Assembly: GCF_030823375.1 (NCBI RefSeq)
Contig: NZ_JAUSXB010000001.1
Coordinates: forward strand, 2,728,001-2,792,000
DNA from: Pseudarthrobacter siccitolerans
GTDB taxonomy: Bacteria > Actinomycetota > Actinomycetes > Actinomycetales > Micrococcaceae
Reading direction: 5' to 3'
Length of the DNA: 64,000 nucleotides
A program made the position numbers and the translations under genes. Numbering within the stretch: the stretch's first letter is position 1; every line of letters begins with the position of its first letter. Under the pieces are notes generated by a model, which saw only the letters and a list, made by a program, of their open reading frames with translations, made no database searches and was not told the origin of the DNA. This document shows, in pieces, positions 62,159 through 64,000 of this stretch.

Positions 62159-63187
62159 GTGCACGAGGCCCAGCGTCCGGCAATCACAATTTCGGCAATT
62201 GCCGCCGAAGCGGGTGTGTCGGTGCCCACCGTGTCACGCGTGCTTAACGGCCGCGGTGACGTTTCCCCCCGGACCCGGGAGCGGGTGGAAACCCTGCTAC
62301 GGGACCATGGCTACCAGCGGCGCGGCGCCCGTCCCTCTGTAAGGTCGGGGCTCATCGACCTCGTTTTCAATGACCTGGACAGCCCCTGGGCTGTGGAAAT
62401 CATCCGCGGCGTGGAGGAAGCTGCCAATGAAGCCGGCGCTTCCACTGTGGTCTCGGCTATCCACCGGAGCGCAAATCCAACGTCCACCCGGCAGTGGCTT
62501 GACAATGTCAGCGCCAGGGCCAGTGATGGCGCCATCCTCGTCACCACGGACCTGGATTCCTTCCTGCGGGCCGAACTGCAGCGGCTGGACGTGCCCGCCG
62601 TCGTAATCGACCCCGCAGGCGTGCCGGAGCTGGACGTTCCCACCATTGGCGCCACCAACTGGACCGGTGCCGTGGGGGCGACGGAGCATCTCACCGGCCT
62701 CGGCCACCGGCGGATCGGTTTCGTTGCCGGGGTGCCCGGCCTGTGGTGCAGCAGGGCACGTTTGGACGGCTATCGCGCAGGCCTTGATGCGGCCGGCATT
62801 CCTTTCGATCCAGAGCTGGTGGTTGAGGGCGACTTCGACTACGAGTCGGGGTTCCGCGCCGGTTCCGCCCTGCTGGAGCTGCCCGCGCCGGTCACTGCTG
62901 TCTTCGCCGCCAGTGACCAGATGGCCCTGGGAGTGTATGAAGCTGTGCGCAAGAAAGGCCTGCGCGTGCCCGAGGACATCAGCGTTCTGGGTTTTGACGA
63001 CCTTCCGGAGGCCCGCTGGGCATCTCCTCCGCTGACCACCGTCCGGCAGCCGCTCGCCGAGATGGGCAAGCTCGCCGCGCGCACTGTGCTTCGGATGCTG
63101 CAGGGCGAGGGCGTCGCAAGCCCCCGCGTGGAACTGGCCACCAGGCTCGTCGTCAGGGAGAGCACGGCAGCCCCCCGTCAGGCCTGA
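62159..63187 (+). CDS. LacI family transcriptional regulator (xylanase regulon)
   Basis: GTG 62159 follows AGGAGG by five bases and gives 342 residues. HTH: ISAIAAEAGVSVPTVSRVLNGRGDVSPRTRERVETLLRDHGY (about 12-53). Ligand domain: IGATNWTGAVGATEHLTGLGHRRIGFVAG and FAASDQMALGVYEAVRKKGLRVPEDISVLGFDD. It lies between the divergent xylanase and the co-directional deacetylase, and both promoters carry the same TTCCGGAA repeat. It probably controls both in answer to a xylan fragment. Confidence 0.92.
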   Translation: MHEAQRPAITISAIAAEAGVSVPTVSRVLNGRGDVSPRTRERVETLLRDHGYQRRGARPSVRSGLIDLVFNDLDSPWAVEIIRGVEEAANEAGASTVVSAIHRSANPTSTRQWLDNVSARASDGAILVTTDLDSFLRAELQRLDVPAVVIDPAGVPELDVPTIGATNWTGAVGATEHLTGLGHRRIGFVAGVPGLWCSRARLDGYRAGLDAAGIPFDPELVVEGDFDYESGFRAGSALLELPAPVTAVFAASDQMALGVYEAVRKKGLRVPEDISVLGFDDLPEARWASPPLTTVRQPLAEMGKLAARTVLRMLQGEGVASPRVELATRLVVRESTAAPRQA

Positions 63188-63243
63188 TCCAGCCGTTCCA
63201 CACCCTTGACGCGGCATCGCGCACAAGCCTACGCTGAAGCGCA

Positions 63244-63261
63244 TTCCGGAAAGTACCGGAA
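63244..63261. promoter_or_regulatory. LacI-type operator upstream of the deacetylase
   Basis: TTCCGGAA-AG-TACCGGAA lies 27 bp upstream of the ATG at 63289. It matches the xylanase operator (62027) read on the other strand at 17 of 18 positions. Confidence 0.7.
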
Positions 63262-63288
63262 ATTTTCCGCGACTACAGCGAGGTGGCC

Positions 63289-64000
63289 ATGAATTTCCCA
63301 TTCCAACGCTCTGCAGTTTTTCGCATGGCGGCATTGCCGGTCTCTGCCACCGTGCTGGCATTGGGCGCGGTCATCCCGGCTGTCCTTGCCGGCGCTGCAC
63401 CCGCCTTGGCGGACCAGACAACCACCGCCATTGTGGATTCCACCCGGCACGAGGGCAAATACGTGAGCCTGACGTTTGACGACGGCCCTGACCCCGTCAA
63501 CACGCCCAAATTGCTGGCCGTTCTTGAGAAGCACCACGTTAAGGCAACCTTCTGCCTCTGGGGGGACCACGTAAAGCAGTATCCGGAGATCGTTCGGCAA
63601 ATCGCGGACGCGGGACACATGTTGTGCAACCACACCATGCACCACGATGACATGGGAGCCTGGAGCGCCGAGGCCATCAGGGCTGATCTTGAAGAGACCA
63701 GTGGCGCTATCCGCCAAGCGGTTCCGGAGGCCGAGATCAACTACTTCCGGGCGCCTTACGGAAGCTGGGGCCAGACTCCGCAGGTGGCTGCAGACATGGG
63801 GATGCAGCCTCTGGGGTGGGCCACGGCCATCGGAGACTGGGAACCGCCGGGAACGGCCGAGCTGGTCCGGCGGCTGAAAGAAGGCATTACGCCCGGAGGT
63901 GTTGTGTTGATGCACGACGGCGGCGGGGACAGGACCCAGACCGTTGAGGCAGTGGACCAGATCATTCCCGAACTGCGGTCCGACGGGTGGCGCTTCGACA
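63289..64000 (+). CDS. Secreted polysaccharide deacetylase (CE4), cut by the window end
   Basis: At least 237 residues; the 3' end lies beyond the window. A signal peptide ends near ALA (residue 41). The CE4 motifs are present in order: TFDDGPD (62-68) with the base and metal Asp, NHTMHHDD (114-121) with the two His ligands, RAPYG (154-158), GDWEP (182-186) and VLMHDGG (206-212). It removes acetyl groups from acetylated polysaccharides; acetyl-xylan is likely because the gene shares its operator with the xylanase. Chitin-oligomer or peptidoglycan deacetylation are alternatives. Confidence 0.9.
   Translation, partial: MNFPFQRSAVFRMAALPVSATVLALGAVIPAVLAGAAPALADQTTTAIVDSTRHEGKYVSLTFDDGPDPVNTPKLLAVLEKHHVKATFCLWGDHVKQYPEIVRQIADAGHMLCNHTMHHDDMGAWSAEAIRADLEETSGAIRQAVPEAEINYFRAPYGSWGQTPQVAADMGMQPLGWATAIGDWEPPGTAELVRRLKEGITPGGVVLMHDGGGDRTQTVEAVDQIIPELRSDGWRFD

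Noticed and set aside
1..64000. tRNA, rRNA, CRISPR or insertion sequence
   Set aside because: No cloverleaf-like sequence, repeat-spacer array or transposase frame was noticed. A tRNAscan and CRISPR search would be decisive.

Overview
The window looks like chromosomal DNA of a high-GC actinobacterium of the Arthrobacter/Pseudarthrobacter type. This rests on the strongly GC-biased codons, frequent GTG starts, a DUF5997/LysR-effector pair, an MptB-like mannosyltransferase with two GT87-like membrane enzymes, and two sugar ABC importers that lack their own ATPase. No rRNA, tRNA, CRISPR array, insertion sequence or prophage was recognised.

Layout. 0-10 kb: a probable stress and envelope block (general-stress flavoprotein, DUF5997 with a LysR-like effector protein, an operon of DUF3618, holin-like and coiled-coil membrane proteins, a MarR regulator, acidic small proteins with a Vms1/Rv2629-type hydrolase). 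Several of its promoters share the motif TAGTAAGC or TAAGCATGCTTA. 10-16 kb: an alditol oxidase, a divergent GH13 enzyme, and a decayed SOS-controlled umuDC locus with three frameshifts and an intervening unrelated gene. 16-24 kb: a diguanylate cyclase, a SulP transporter and the mannosyltransferase group. 24-29.5 kb: a compact tartrate-to-glycerate-phosphate pathway (LysR regulator, tartrate dehydrogenase, DctA, glycerate kinase). 29.5-42 kb: mixed accessory genes (FAD monooxygenase, VOC, GNAT and SRPBCC proteins, a flavin reductase operon, a PepSY-like/ferric-reductase-like redox locus, a UvrA paralogue with MOSC and SDR genes).

42-53 kb: a seven-gene operon for import and oxidative catabolism of a glycoside (binding protein, two permeases, two Gfo/Idh oxidoreductases, a TIM-barrel isomerase/epimerase, ThuA), with a divergent LacI repressor. 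Behind the repressor lie a sugar-acid dehydratase and remnants of a permease and an FAH-family gene. 53-64 kb: a second importer with an intracellular GH3 glycosidase, its LacI regulator and an aldose epimerase, then a secreted GH10 xylanase, a third LacI regulator and a secreted CE4 deacetylase cut by the window end.

The last 20 kb can be read as plant cell-wall sugar use: secreted xylanase and deacetylase attack the polymer, importers bring in oligosaccharides, and GH3 and ketoglycoside enzymes act inside. Each part has its own LacI regulator and recognisable operators: TCGAAA-type for the two importers and TTCCGGAA-type for the two secreted enzymes.
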